Shown here piece after piece: positions 44,022 to 55,223 of a stretch of DNA of 64,000 nucleotides. Origin of the DNA: Symsagittifera roscoffensis. Taxonomy: Eukaryota > Xenacoelomorpha > Acoela > Convolutidae. Below the pieces are notes generated by a model. That model had not been told where the DNA came from. It saw nothing but the letters and a program-made list of their open reading frames with translations, and ran no database searches. Numbering within the stretch: position 1 is the stretch's first letter; every line of letters starts with the position of its first letter. The DNA lies in the NCBI RefSeq assembly GCF_963678635.1, contig NC_087067.1:57574388-57638387 (forward strand), written 5' to 3'. Position numbers and translations under genes: made by a program.

Positions 44022-44985
44022 AGTCCCTTTAGCCGTGATTCGAAGTACATTGAAAAAATAGTGTCAAGAAAAACCCGTTTGAAATTTATGATTTTTGGTA
44101 TAAATTCGAGCGAATAAGTTGAGCGAACAGGCTCAAAATAGCTTACTCATACTCAATTTAAGCCGTGACAACTTAGTTTTTGCCGAGTAAAGTTAGTTTT
44201 TTGCTCCATTTAGGAAATCAGCAACTTTTAAAAATTTCTGTAAAAATTTTGTAAAACCGCTGTTTTCCACTATGCCTATTTTAATATGACTGTCGAATAT
44301 GCCGATGTTCTATTTTTTCGTTCAGATCTTGATAATCATACCACGCAGAAAAAAATGACACTAATTTGAAAAAAAAAACTTTTTTTGTATTTTTCTTAAA
44401 CTATTTTGGGAAGCTTCTGTGCTATTTGCAGTAACCGGCTATCCTCGAGCAGGCCGGGGGCTAAAAAAAAATACATAAAAAATCCTCGTTTCTTTTTACT
44501 TTCTTCGAAAAAAATACCAAGAAGAACGTACCCAGAAAAACAGTAGGGCGGATTTACGTGGAGGGCGGCGGCGAACCCCTTGTGGTTGACCCCTGAAAAC
44601 CAAAAGTCAACATCCACTTGTGATATTAAATTACTCTAGAGGCGCCATTAATCCTAAAACTGAAGAAGAATGCTCCGACACTATGCAATTTTTTGATCAA
44701 CACCTTTCAAAACATGACCAAACTCCTGGTCGCAATAGTATTCTAATAGTGCTTCAAGAGACCTTGGAAATTCAATTTCGTCGGCAAAGACAATGTTTAT
44801 GAAAATCAGCATCCCTTTCGAGAAAACTCTAGATCCGCTCCAAATAAAGGTGCGGTTTCATAGCCGGCCATTTTGTTTTTTCATTTTCAAGCTCAATTTG
44901 ATGAAAATTGAGATTTCACCGGTTTTTTAAACCTGTCAAATTCCAAAAAGCATATTTTTGACGATTAAAATTAGTCATCTAACTT

Positions 44986-45749
44986 TCAGCTCTTTTCTAC
45001 ATATAGCAAGTGAATCAAAATTAACTGCTTCTTTCCACCACAAAGTCTAGAATGATCTGCATTGAGAATCTGCTGCACAATATTATCATGCAAGTTTCCT
45101 TCCGATCTGCCGAGCGATGAATTCAAGACTAAATCGGGAGGCGCTACAGCGTCTACTGCTGTCACTAGGTTCTTCTTCAGAGCTTCATTCAGACACTCAA
45201 TTCGAATTTGAAGTCTGTTCAAATTTTTGGACTGGAGAATATTCGCATCGTAGAGATAGGACGCATTTTCATACAGCATCTGAACCGCAAACAACTGTCC
45301 CATCTGAGAAAGAAACTCGTGTTCCGGGGATTTTGGAACAGATTCCAGCCACTTCAAATACCAGTGGAACGCGATCACATTTACCACACTTTTAGCCAGA
45401 TCCAACTTTGGAAGCTCATAATGCAAGCTACCAAGTTTCAGCAACACAAAGACTAAGCCTCGCATTGCTTTCTCCAGGTCCGAGAAGTTCTCGAAACTTC
45501 CGATTGACTTTGGAAACATCTCAATTTTCTCATTCAGCTCAAAGTCGATTATCTTCAACACTCCGTTCCTTTTGTAGTTCTTCAAAGCGTAGCCTATCAG
45601 CTGCTGCATTAATACATAGTTATCTCCTTCATAAGTTAGCTGTGGGTCGTTACCCTCTCTCAACTTGCCCAAATTTGAGTTAGATAGATATCCGTGACCT
45701 CCACAAGTTTCACGACATGTCTGGATGACATTTTGCGCACATGACGTAA
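44986..45749 (-). pseudogene. ACOX3: Acyl-CoA oxidase (ACOX3-like) C-terminal exon, copy 1
   Basis: The frame reads [20 protein letters not shown], then [20 protein letters not shown], and later TAVDAVAPPDLVLNSSLGRS. CRE(A/T)CGGHGY and the TYEGDN block are signatures of peroxisomal acyl-CoA oxidases. The APPD..LxSxxGR block near the end matches the branched-chain (ACOX3) type, which oxidises acyl-CoA with FAD and makes H2O2. The ~250-residue frame is unbroken. It lacks an SKL-like peroxisomal signal at the end (it ends VEKS). At its 5' side the expected acceptor and intron are replaced by PPP6C downstream DNA from about 45750. It is therefore a translocated fragment, probably not expressed as an oxidase. 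Confidence 0.85.
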
Positions 45750-46351
45750 CTTATGTCTTCCTATCAAGAAAAGCAAAGCGCCTCAGAGAACGGTGTTAGT
45801 TATAAACAAGGAAAAAACTAAAAACTTACCAATGCAAATAATTTCTGATTCCAAATCAAAGAAAGCCGCTATTAAAATCAAAGTAAGCTACTGAATCCAT
45901 TCCAAGTTCGTTTATACCACCAAAATGCAGTAGACCAGAACAACAAGCAGATTTCCTCAGACTGCAGAAGAGGAAAACCGAAACAAATTTAGACTCAAAT
46001 AAATCATTGCAAGTTTCGGTCGAGATACAAGGAAAGAAAGGGTGATTTTCAGCTGCTGAAACATCTGGGCTGCAAAACTTGATAAGTTTTTGTTTATTTT
46101 CTATCTCATGTTAGTCTGGGTAAATTTTAAACGCCATTTAAGCCAAATGATTAGTAATCTTAAAATTTTATCATTAGTTTGCCTTACTTCTTAAAAACAA
46201 TTTTCAGAGCGGCATAATTCGCCACGCATAGAATATTCGCAGTTTGCTTTCAGCATCATATTTAACCTTTTAGTTGAATTTTCATTTACTCTAAGATTAG
46301 CAGCTTAAATTCAGCATCAACTACATCTATAACGATCATATTAAATTGAAC
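45750..46351 (-). other. PPP6C: PPP6C downstream DNA, duplicate 4
   Basis: From TCTTCCTATCAAGAAAAG onward it matches 14699-14777 plus 27504-28014. No gene seen. Confidence 0.6.
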
Positions 46352-46606
46352 TTATAGAAAATAGGGTGACATGCTTCTGGGAGGAGTTTTTCGCTCGTTG
46401 TTTGGCACGGCGTTGAACAGTTTTGTTTTTTTTTTGCTGGAGACAGAATTGATCTCCAGTATGGCTGCTATGTTCCAACACCTGTAGTTGTAGTTGGGGG
46501 CACTCCACACTGTGATTAGGGTGTCATCGAATATGTACTTGTAGCCTTCTTGTACCAGCTGATGGGCACGACAGATGAGTTTGAGGTCGTTTATGTGAAT
46601 AAACTC
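46352..46606 (-). pseudogene. PPP6C: PPP6C-like terminal exon, locus 2
   Basis: 85 codons from EFIHINDLK to PYFL. It is one codon longer than the others because of a longer T run (SSKKKTKLF). It has Asn in [11 protein letters not shown], where GN has become WN, a change at a strongly conserved site. The frame is open. The intron to the middle exon at 47047 contains the interspersed-repeat module (about 46735-46860). Confidence 0.88.
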
Positions 46607-46734
46607 CTGAATAATTATAACTCCGATGGGACAAACCAAAGAGCACTGATGATTTAAAATAAGCACTTAAAATCACGCAATTAGATATCTTTTGAAACTC
46701 AACAGCTCTCTCAAACCACTAAAAAGTCGTTTTT

Positions 46735-46860
46735 AGGCAGTTTTTGGAAAATTTCAACCAGACAGTCGCGTTTTTTTGGCGCGCGCTTCTACCTCAAAAT
46801 TAAGATAGATTGGCGCCCTAAGTTGAGGTTGCGTCCGCCCCCGCCCGCTAAATCCGCTAC
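46735..46860. repeat. Interspersed-repeat module in PPP6C intron, locus 2
   Basis: Second intronic copy, with GGCGCGCGCTT, ATTGGCGCCCTAAG and CTAAATCCGC. Confidence 0.65.
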
Positions 46861-47046
46861 TGACTGAGAATAAAGCTGATTTTACATGTGAATGCACAAT
46901 TTTGAAATTGAGTGAAAAATGATGTTAATTTGAGCTGTTCCTTTTTTATCAATAATTAATTGTTTCGTCCGGTCGAATTATAAGAAATCCATATAACTGT
47001 TCAACATCAGCACATTGACTTTATTATACAAGAAATGATCAATCAC

Positions 47047-47303
47047 ATCGACCAATTGTTTTCCGAACAGCCATCCGGCCCCTCTCGGGCTGATGTTCCA
47101 GGCCTTAGTTCCATACCCACTATCCAAGTCCTCCGGATCACTCCAGACGAGGTCGCAGAAGGCGCCCTTGTGGGTATCTCCTGGTTGCGGTCTATGGTTC
47201 GAATCTGGTCCAGGGTATTGATCTCTGGAGAAAGACCTCCGTGTACACAGAGGATCTGCCCGTCTATCAGAGCAGCAACTGTCATCAAGTCAAACAACAT
47301 GTA
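47047..47303 (-). pseudogene. PPP6C: PPP6C-like middle exon, locus 2 (frameshifted)
   Basis: As in locus 1, with TVAALIDGQ in place of TAAALIDGQ (Val as in known PP6). The same missing C after EIP breaks the frame. Acceptor and donor are kept. Confidence 0.9.
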
Positions 47304-47624
47304 CTGAATCTATTACTCATTTCCCAAACGACAACTCAAATAAGAAAAAAATATATTTAAGCGCCAGAAATTTCACCTATCAATGTTCTAAGAAAGATAC
47401 GTTCATGAAAGATACGTATATGTTCAAAACTCTTGACTCTACCCTCCGAAACCCATATTCAGCTACCCATATTAACCAAACTCCTACAAATTTTATCGAG
47501 GCTAAAAATTTGTATGCATGATGTGTTTTCATTGTTTATGGGTGTATTTTCATTATTTGTGGGTTATTTGAGTATTTATGTTGCTCTAGTCGAAACTATT
47601 TCTGAAGAGTGTCAACTTTTTATC

Positions 47625-47965
47625 TCGCAACAACACAATTCTGTCAGAATACTTCAATTTCAACAGAAGCAATATTGTCAAAGCCTCCAAACTGTAAGAA
47701 CCTCGGTCAACAAAATCACCCAGAAATACATACTTCGTATCTGCAACTTGACCTCCCGTTCTGAAAAGCTCCTCGAGGTCAGAAAAAACTGACCGTGAAT
47801 GTCTCCGCAAACTGTGACAGGTGTAGATACAAATTGCACGTTCGATTCTTCCAGAAATATCTCGCTCACTTTCTCGCAGAGTTGCTTGAAGTCGTTTTCT
47901 GAAATGTTTTTGCAGTCTTTGACCAGTTCGATCCACGTATCGACATCAAAGGAAAATTTTTTTTC
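47625..47965 (-). pseudogene. PPP6C: PPP6C-like N-terminal exon, locus 2
   Basis: It follows a TTATTTTCAG acceptor. The frame gives [42 protein letters not shown], then in another frame [20 protein letters not shown] and [19 protein letters not shown] and GDFVDRG are metal-binding PPP motifs. Two extra bases in a T run (about 47790-47796) break the frame between them. The frame decays after LLR, where LLRGNHE should follow. No exon with the catalytic GNHE motif lies between this exon and the middle exon. The start-codon exon is not visible either. Confidence 0.88.
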
Positions 47966-49427
47966 CTGAAAATAAGTAGAGACGTTTTAACTTTATCTGA
48001 AAACATTAGAATGCTCGGAATCCTGCGTAGAAATGCAGTCCTTGGTGCATAAATGTTCATACTGTTCTCAAAATGACCTCCAAAATACGTCCACGTTGAA
48101 GCGATGTCGGTTATTTATGTATATTTCCATTATTTTTAAATTGTATGGATTACTTGTTTTTTTTCTTTCACCGAGCCACTGAAAACATTTCATGGGTCAA
48201 AGGTTCCAAAAGTCCCAATCAAGAAATTAGACTTGAAAAAATTCAACAATTTTCTTGAAATTAAATTCCAATTTCGAAACTTAAAAACAACACTGCTTAA
48301 CTAATTTCACTGGTGTTTAGAGAATCGAAGACTAATAAGAAAACAACATTACCAACAGTCAAACTGAAAAATTTCAAAAAAATAGATAGAAAAAATTGAC
48401 CCAAAACCAGAAAATTGGATCAATTTGTAAAGTTTGTATTCTAGTGAGATTTCAAAATAAAAATACATTCGTTTTTGAAACTTGAAGTCGTTTACAATTA
48501 TTCGCCCAGTTACAATTTTAGCAAGCTGAACTCAAAAAAGTGCATATAAACATAATTGCATTAATATGTATCAATGCACTTGTGTTTTAAAAAAATCTAC
48601 ACGACCTTTATTAAATTCATTGACACTTCCAAAAAATGTTGAGAGGTTTCACGCTTCTACAAAGCCGGCGAAAATTTAAACTTTACTAAAAGTAGAGGTT
48701 TCACGCTTCAACTCACTTTTCAAGCAAAAAAACGCAGTTTAATTATAGCTTAAATTTCAAAGTAGAAAAAAGATAGCCAACAGACCTTTGGGAGAGTCAT
48801 GAACGGAAATAACCTGAAAAAAAAAAACTGACTAATTAAAAAAAATCAAATTTCGACTTTCAAAGAAAAAAAGTATATGGCCTTCAAGCTCTTTGAATTT
48901 CAAAAATTTATGGTTGACATTTTTTGATAAAACAAGCCCCTTTGAGAAAACTAGATCAGTAACTATTTTTTTATTCAGCTGGGAAATCTGCAAATTAAAA
49001 TCCACTATCGAAACTAGAAGTAGATAAGGTTTTTTGTGATCTTAAAACTTTTGCTGTTCGATAGTGGAGTTTGCCCTCAGTTTGCCACGGAAATGAACTT
49101 AGCTAGCGAAAGATGTAATTAGAGGGTGAACAATTTGTCCTAAAAACAACAAAACAATCAGGAACACCTATATAAAAAGTATTCACTACGTTAATGACTC
49201 TTAAAAGATGAAAGTTTTTTGAAAGCAAAAATATTTCAATTTGAAGAAACTGGATCAATAGTTTAAGTTTTTGTTCCGCTGGGAAATCTGAAAAAATGAA
49301 ACACACTTTCAAAACTTGAAGTCGATCACGTTTTTCGTGGCCTTTATATTCTCGTAATTGGAGAGCGCAACTTGAGATAATTTTTGTAGCTGAAACTAGA
49401 TTGGAATCAAATAGTGCATAGATACTT
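47966..49427. other. AT-rich DNA without recognised features
   Basis: Intron or intergenic sequence 5' of the N-terminal PPP6C exon. Fragments resemble the R1 start (GAGCCACTGA...CATTTCATGGGTCAAAG near 48172 and 41632). No gene seen. Confidence 0.5.
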
Positions 49428-50809
49428 AGAAGCATATGTGTATTAATGCACTTCAGTAAAATATTAGAGCATTTTGAAACTTTTCTTGAAAAAAGGAAAA
49501 AACATCACGACCTATATAGGTGTCTGGACTACGTTCATTGACTCTCAATCAAAAGTCAAATCCCAAAAAAATCACAAGTGGCTTTAAAAAGTTTGACACT
49601 TTTTCTGATGAAACTTCAGACTTTTACCACACTTCTCATTGATGTATTTACGAAGTTGCAGACTGTATTTTGTAAAGCTTCTTTCAATTGACAAATTTTT
49701 TTTATCGGTCTGCATGGAGCAAGGACAGGAGTTTTGACTTGAAAATTACTAACCACTAGACGTAAACTTGTTAAATTATTTCAACCTGATGAAAAACGAT
49801 TTAAACTTGCTTGAACTATTTTTTTTTTATTTGTGGCGATTTATCAGGGGCTACAATCAAATTAATTTTTCTAGTAATTTCTGATCCAATTTCCGAAGAT
49901 TCTGATCCAATTTTCGACGAAAATTAAACAGTGGAAAAACTGAAAAAAAAGACTGATGCGGCAATTTATCAGGGGCTGCAATCAAACTAACTTTTCTAGC
50001 AATTTCTGATCCAATTTCCGAAGATTCTGATCCAATTTCCAACAAAAATTAAACAGTGGAAAAACTGAAAAAAAATCATTCAATGAATTTTTTTCTTTTA
50101 GGTTCAATGGATGGATTACTTTGACCATTTGAAAATTTCCGGAAAAAATCCATTAAAATCGAAGAAATTGTTTTTCTTTTTTGAGCCTTATGTCAACGAA
50201 AACTTATTGTCAAAAAGATTATTATGGCCCTTTTCTTTTTATTTTTTGGATCTTTCTGGGTACCTTTTATAATAATATGGATTTGATTCCGACTTTATTC
50301 TACGCTAATTTATACAGACATTCAGTTTCTACATTGCTTTGATACCTTTTACTTGTTAGCACATGGTTTTCACTTCTTTCCAAAAGCGGTTCATAAAATT
50401 CTTGCCTCGATGTTGATGCTGGATCTCCATTTCAGCGTAAATAAATTGTCTAAATTTCATTTTTTTCCACGCTAAATCATGAACCACAAATAACACAGGC
50501 AAAGCGGAGCTTCGCACCACTTGCGAATCAGCACGACGTAGAAAAAACAACATAAAAAATCAAACAAAAAACGAAAAAAAGTTGAAAATCCTAGGTGTAC
50601 CAAAAATTAAATTTTCGTATGTCTCAATAGAAGTTATTTCTAAGCAAACATGCCAGATATTTGAATAAAAAATAAACAAAGGAACAGATCAAACAATGAG
50701 AAAACTAAGTCAACAATCTTGAGCTGACATAAATTGATCCGAGAAAGAAATCGATTTTTATAAGCTTATACTTTACGTTAACTAAGTTTAAAATCCCGCC
50801 TGAAACTAT

Positions 50810-51735
50810 TATAAACAACATATTCAGTTAAAACAATTAAAATTGCTTACAGCGCAAAAAAAATCAGTGATTGGCAACTGAGACGACAATCTTTAAGCTG
50901 ACACTATTTGAACAGGAAAAAAATTACGAACATTTTGAAAATCCTTCAGGTCCCCGCTGAAACTAGAATGAACAACACTTGCACTTGCAACTGCAATGAA
51001 AGTTGCTTACAGCACAAGCAAAATGCGCCAAATTAGACAAAACTTGAGCAGACACCAGGTGAAACTAAATAAGCATTGTATGAAAAAAATTGAAATCATT
51101 CAAGTCCTCCCTGAAACTAGAATGAACAACATTTGCACTAGCAAATGCAATCAAAACTGCTTACATCACAATCAAAATCAGAGATGTCGCAACTTAGCTA
51201 CAATAAACTACACATTCACTTGCAACAACAATGGAAGTTGCTTACAGCACAAAAATCAGTTATGTGCAAAGTAGACGACAATCTTAAAGCTGACACCAGT
51301 TGAACAGCAAAAAAAATTACGAACTTTTAAAAAACCCTTCAAGTCCCCGCTGAAACTACAATGAACAACAATTACACTTGAAATTGCAAAGAAAGTGGCG
51401 CACGGCACAAGGAAAAACCAAGATGCGACAACTAAGCCGAAAAAACTTGAGCAGACACCAAATGAGCCAAAACTAAAAGATTTTGTGATGTTTTTTAATC
51501 TTTTGAGTCCCCGGAAGCTAGAATGAACAACACTTGCAATTGCAATAAAAGTTGCTTACAGCACAAGTAAAATCCTATTTCGACAATTTAGACAAAACTT
51601 GAGCAGTCACCAGTTGACATTAAAAAAAAACATTTTATGAATAAAGTTAAAATCATCAAAGTCCTCCCTGAAATTGGAATGAAAATTTGCACTTGCAACT
51701 GCAATCAAAAGTTCTTGCAGTACAAGTAAATCCGA
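50810..51735. repeat. Degenerate tandem repeat, second array
   Basis: Counterpart of 42955-43740 with at least one more unit (near 50965-51110). Confidence 0.7.
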
Positions 51736-51736
51736 G

Positions 51737-52033
51737 ATGTTGCAACTTAGCCAACGAAATTTGAGCAGACAATCGAAAGTCGAACCCCAGACTTTAAAAA
51801 GCAAAGAAAACGGCGATACCAGCGACGGCTCTACTACAAAGGCGACGACGCTACTAGAAGTGCGACGGCGGTACTGGAAAGGCGACGCCGTTACTGGAAG
51901 GTGTAAAAGAAGAGAAGAAATGAATACAAGAATGTGTAAGAAAAAGTTTAAGGAAAAGTCTAGTTCCCGATTACAACACACTTGCTCTCGCAAGTGTAAG
52001 CATCGGAAGGTAACGAGGGATATGTCATATTAA
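51737..52033 (+). other. Short frame of unknown significance, second copy
   Basis: 98 codons, the same length as the frame at 43725, with a few replacements (for example N to K and A to T). Coding unproven. Confidence 0.25.
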
Positions 52034-52968
52034 AGTCCCTTTAGCCGTGATTTGAAGTACATTGAAAAAATACTGTGTCAAGAAAAGCCCGTTTGAAATT
52101 TTTGTTTTTTGGTATAAATTCGAGCGAATAAGGTGAGCGAGCAGGCTCAAAATAGCTTACTCATACTCAATTTAAGCCGTGACAACTTAGTTTTTGCCGA
52201 GTAAAGTTAGTTTTTTGCTCCATTTAGGAAATCAGAAATTTTAAAAAAATTTCTGTAAAAATTTTGAATTTTTTTGTTTACGATTTTTTTGTTTCGTTTT
52301 TCTATTCATGTTTTTTACAAAACCGCTGTTTTCCACTAAGACTATTTTATTATGACTGTCGAATATGCCGAAGTTGTATTTTTTCGTTCAGATCTTTATA
52401 ATCATACCACGCAGAAAAAGATGACACTAATTTGAATTTTTCGTATTTTTAACACGTATTTTTCTTAAACTATGATGGGAACATTCTGTGCTATTTGCAG
52501 TAACCGGCTATCCTCGTAACCTGCATTCCTCGAGCAGGCCGGGGGCTAGAAAAAAAACACATAAAAATCCCTCATGTGTTTGACCCCTGAAAACCAAAAG
52601 TCAACATCCACTTGTGATATTAAAATATTCTAGAGGCGCCATTATTCCTAAAATTGAAGGAGAATGCTCCGACACTATGCAATTTTTTGGTCAACACCTT
52701 TCAAAACATGACCAAAATCTTGGTCGAAATAGGATTCTAATGGTGCTTTAAGAGACCTTGGAAATTAAATTTCGTCGGCGAAGACAATATTTATGAAAAT
52801 CAGCATCCCGTTCGAGAAAACTCTAGATCCGCCCCAAATAAAGGTGCGGTTTCAAGGCCGGCCATTTTGTTTTTCCATTTTCAAGCTCAATTTGATGAAA
52901 ATTGAGATTTCACCGGTTATTTAAACCTGTCAAATTCCAAAAAACATATTCTTGACGATTCAAATTAG

Positions 52969-53378
52969 TCATATAATTTTCAGCTCTTTTCTACATTTTG
53001 GCGAGTGAATCAAAATTAACTGCTTCTTTACACCACAAAGTCTAAAATGATCTGCATTGAGAATCTGCTGCACAATATTATCATGCAAGTTTCCTTCCGA
53101 TCTGCCGAGCGATGAATTCAAGACAAAATCGGGAGGCGCTACAGCGTCTACTGCCGTCATTAGGTTCTTCTTCAGAGCTTCATTCCGACACTCAAATTCG
53201 AATTTGAAGTCTGTTCAAACCTTTGGACTGGAGAATATTCGCATCGTAGAGATAGGGACGCATTTTCATACAGCGTCTGAACCGCAAACAACTGTCCCAT
53301 CTGAGAAAGAAACTCGTGTTCCGGGGATTTTGGAACAGATTCCAGCCACTTCAAATACCAGTGGAGCGCGATCACATT
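52969..53378 (-). pseudogene. ACOX3: Acyl-CoA oxidase (ACOX3-like) exon, copy 2, 3' part
   Basis: Continues the exon of copy 1 beyond the copia insertion: HWYLKWLESVPKSPEHEFLS, then TAVDAVAPPDFVLNSSLGRS. Single-base insertions near 53255 (GATAGGGACG) and 53194 (CTCAAATTCG) break the frame. It ends in a different short tail from copy 1. Clearly a pseudogene. Confidence 0.85.
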
Positions 53379-53398
53379 TGTTAAGTTTCGGAGAAATG

Positions 53399-53598
53399 NN
53401 NNNNNNNNNNNNNNNNNNNNNNNNNNNNNNNNNNNNNNNNNNNNNNNNNNNNNNNNNNNNNNNNNNNNNNNNNNNNNNNNNNNNNNNNNNNNNNNNNNNN
53501 NNNNNNNNNNNNNNNNNNNNNNNNNNNNNNNNNNNNNNNNNNNNNNNNNNNNNNNNNNNNNNNNNNNNNNNNNNNNNNNNNNNNNNNNNNNNNNNNNN
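53399..53598. other. Assembly gap (200 N)
   Basis: Exactly 200 N, typical of a placeholder length. It hides most of the 5' LTR, the primer-binding site and the start of Gag, so the true size of the element is unknown. Confidence 0.99.
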
Positions 53599-54723
53599 CG
53601 CCGAGAGACCTAGACTGCAGCAATTGATTTCAGATTTAACTTCGATAAGAATGAAAGCTAATGAGAGTGTAGTCGATTATATCACGAGCTGAAGAGTTAG
53701 ATGAAGTACGAGCAGTATAATTTAGATGAAGTAGACGAGGGTTTAAGTGGAAAGATGTTTGTGTCAATCATTCTTAAAGGCCTACCAAAAGAGTTCAATA
53801 CGTTTTGTACCTTGGTTAAGTTTAGCAAAGATGATAAGAGTTTGAACGAAATTAAGAAAGATTTGCTTAACTTTGAAAGTGATCATAGAAATGAGAAGGA
53901 GGAGACTGAACATTCGTTTATTTCGAGAATAAAAACATGTTTTAGGTGCAATAAGACAGGACACATAGCAGCTCATTGTAGATCTAAGATAGTGAATAAG
54001 GTTAACCAGTCATCTAGTGATAGACCTCCTGTGAAATGTTTCAGGTGCTTAGAAATAGGACACATAGCTAGGGATTGTAAGAAGGAATTTGAGAGAAAAT
54101 GCGTGAAAGACCAGCTGTTAGCTGAAACTAATGAAACTCATTTTAGCTTTTACAACTCGGCTGAGAGAGTCGGCGGGAACCTAGTTATAGATTCAGGCGC
54201 AACATGCAGTATGATAAAGGATAAGAATTTATTTGTTGAGCTTGACCAGAGTTTTAGCGAAACTGTTGAAAACGCTAACAAAACAGAGTCTAAGGTTTTA
54301 GGTAAAGGAAGAGTTGAATTTTTTGTGAAAGATTGTCGAGAAAATTCGAAAAAAATTTCAATGAGTGATTGTTTCTATGTACCAGAAAACTCAGAAAATT
54401 CAGTGTCAGTTTCAAAACTTGTTAGAGGAGGAGCTAAAGTAGTTTTTGGAGAAAAGTCATGTATTGAGCAGGGAAATGGGACTGTTTATCCACTTAGTGA
54501 GCGATGTAATCTTTTCATTTGGAAAATAACAGGATTTGGAAATCACAAAAAATTAAGTGTTGAAAAAATGCAAAACAATTCTTCTGAGTTCAGAGTCATT
54601 AAGACTTATTTTTGCAGAGAAACAGAAGAGAAGAATTTTAATGAGCAAAAGGAGAACTTGATAAAAGACGATGATATAAGGAAAGAAGTTAAGCTGAAAA
54701 ATGAACCCATCCAAAATCTATAA
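53599..54723 (+). pseudogene. Copia-like Gag-protease
   Basis: 53599-53690 holds the end of a Gag helical region (SIRMKANESVVDYIT). After a frame break at about 53685, a 340-codon frame starts at 53701. It has IILKGLPKEFNTFCTLVK (copia/UBN2-type Gag), zinc knuckles CFRCNKTGHIAAHC (residues 80-93) and CFRCLEIGHIARDC (113-126), and the retropepsin motif LVIDSGATCSMI with DSGA at 164-167. It then has a region like the copia pre-integrase segment (NLFIWKI) and ends at TAA 54723. Gag packages element RNA; the protease matures Gag. Confidence 0.88.
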
Positions 54724-54972
54724 CGTCATTAAATGAACGAGGTAAGGAGGAGTCGAGAAACTTAAGCGAGGTTGAGAAATTTCAGAGTATTGACATGAAG
54801 TTAGGTTCAAAGCTAAGGGAGCGTAAGAAGTTTGAAAGCAGAGCAGGCAAATTAATACGGATAATTGACATAGTACGGAAAAACAGTAATATTGCTCTTA
54901 ACAAACTTCGTATGGGACATGGTAAAACTGAACCTCCAGACTAGTGTAGGCTATGATTTAGTACTTATTTTG

Positions 54973-54982
54973 AAAGGAGGAG
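54973..54982 (+). promoter_or_regulatory. Copia polypurine tract
   Basis: AAAGGAGGAG lies directly before the 3' LTR, the standard site for plus-strand priming. Confidence 0.8.
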
Positions 54983-55223
54983 TGTTAAGTTTCGGAGAAA
55001 TGACCTCTCACTTTATAGAGAAGTCATTTCCCACTTTTTGGTTCAAAAAAAGAACATGATTGGATATCGCACGATGTCACGCGATATCGCGCGATGTCAT
55101 ATCACGAGATCAGATCTCAACAGGCAGTTAACTTTCCATATATATAGAAGTTGATTTACTACTCTTTTATCGCTCTCTAATTAAACTGTTAATTATACCC
55201 AGTTTTGCTGCCAACCTGTGAAA
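54983..55223 (+). repeat. Copia 3' LTR (241 bp)
   Basis: Begins TGTTAAGTTTCGGAG. It has a cluster of GATATCGCGCGATGTCA-type near-palindromes (about 55062-55105) and a TATA-like CATATATATAG at 55137-55147. The right end is set by the ACATT target repeat and does not show a standard CA, so it is uncertain by a few bases. Confidence 0.8.

Larger units (their letters stand above)
41690..45749. repeat. Segmental duplicate R1, first copy
   Basis: AT-rich DNA starting AGAAGCATATGTGTATTAATG that recurs with a few percent divergence and small indels at 49428-53378 plus 55224-55596. It contains a degenerate tandem repeat, a small conserved frame and an acyl-CoA oxidase exon. Confidence 0.9.
49428..53378. 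repeat. Segmental duplicate R1, second copy (left part)
   Basis: Matches 41690 onward, with local differences. These include an extra ~115-bp tandem copy at about 49865-50060 (TTTCTGATCCAATTTCCGAA repeated) and an insertion near 52265. It is interrupted at 53379 by the copia element and resumes at 55224. Confidence 0.9.
53379..55223 (+). mobile_element. Copia-like LTR retroelement, internally deleted, inserted in ACOX copy 2
   Basis: TGTTAAGTTTCGGAGAAATG starts at 53379 (5' LTR, then lost in the N gap) and again at 54983 (3' LTR). The target ACATT is duplicated at 53374-53378 and 55224-55228. Inside are copia-type Gag, two zinc knuckles and protease, then about 260 bases of remnant and a polypurine tract. 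Integrase, RT and RNase H are absent, so it is non-autonomous. Confidence 0.9.

Noticed and set aside
44620-44802. 60-codon + strand frame near the ACOX exon
   Set aside because: No family match, and its duplicate near 52620-52790 has changes that break the frame.
40206-47965. An intact PPP6C gene
   Set aside because: Frameshifts in the middle and N-terminal exons, no GNHE exon and no start-codon exon.
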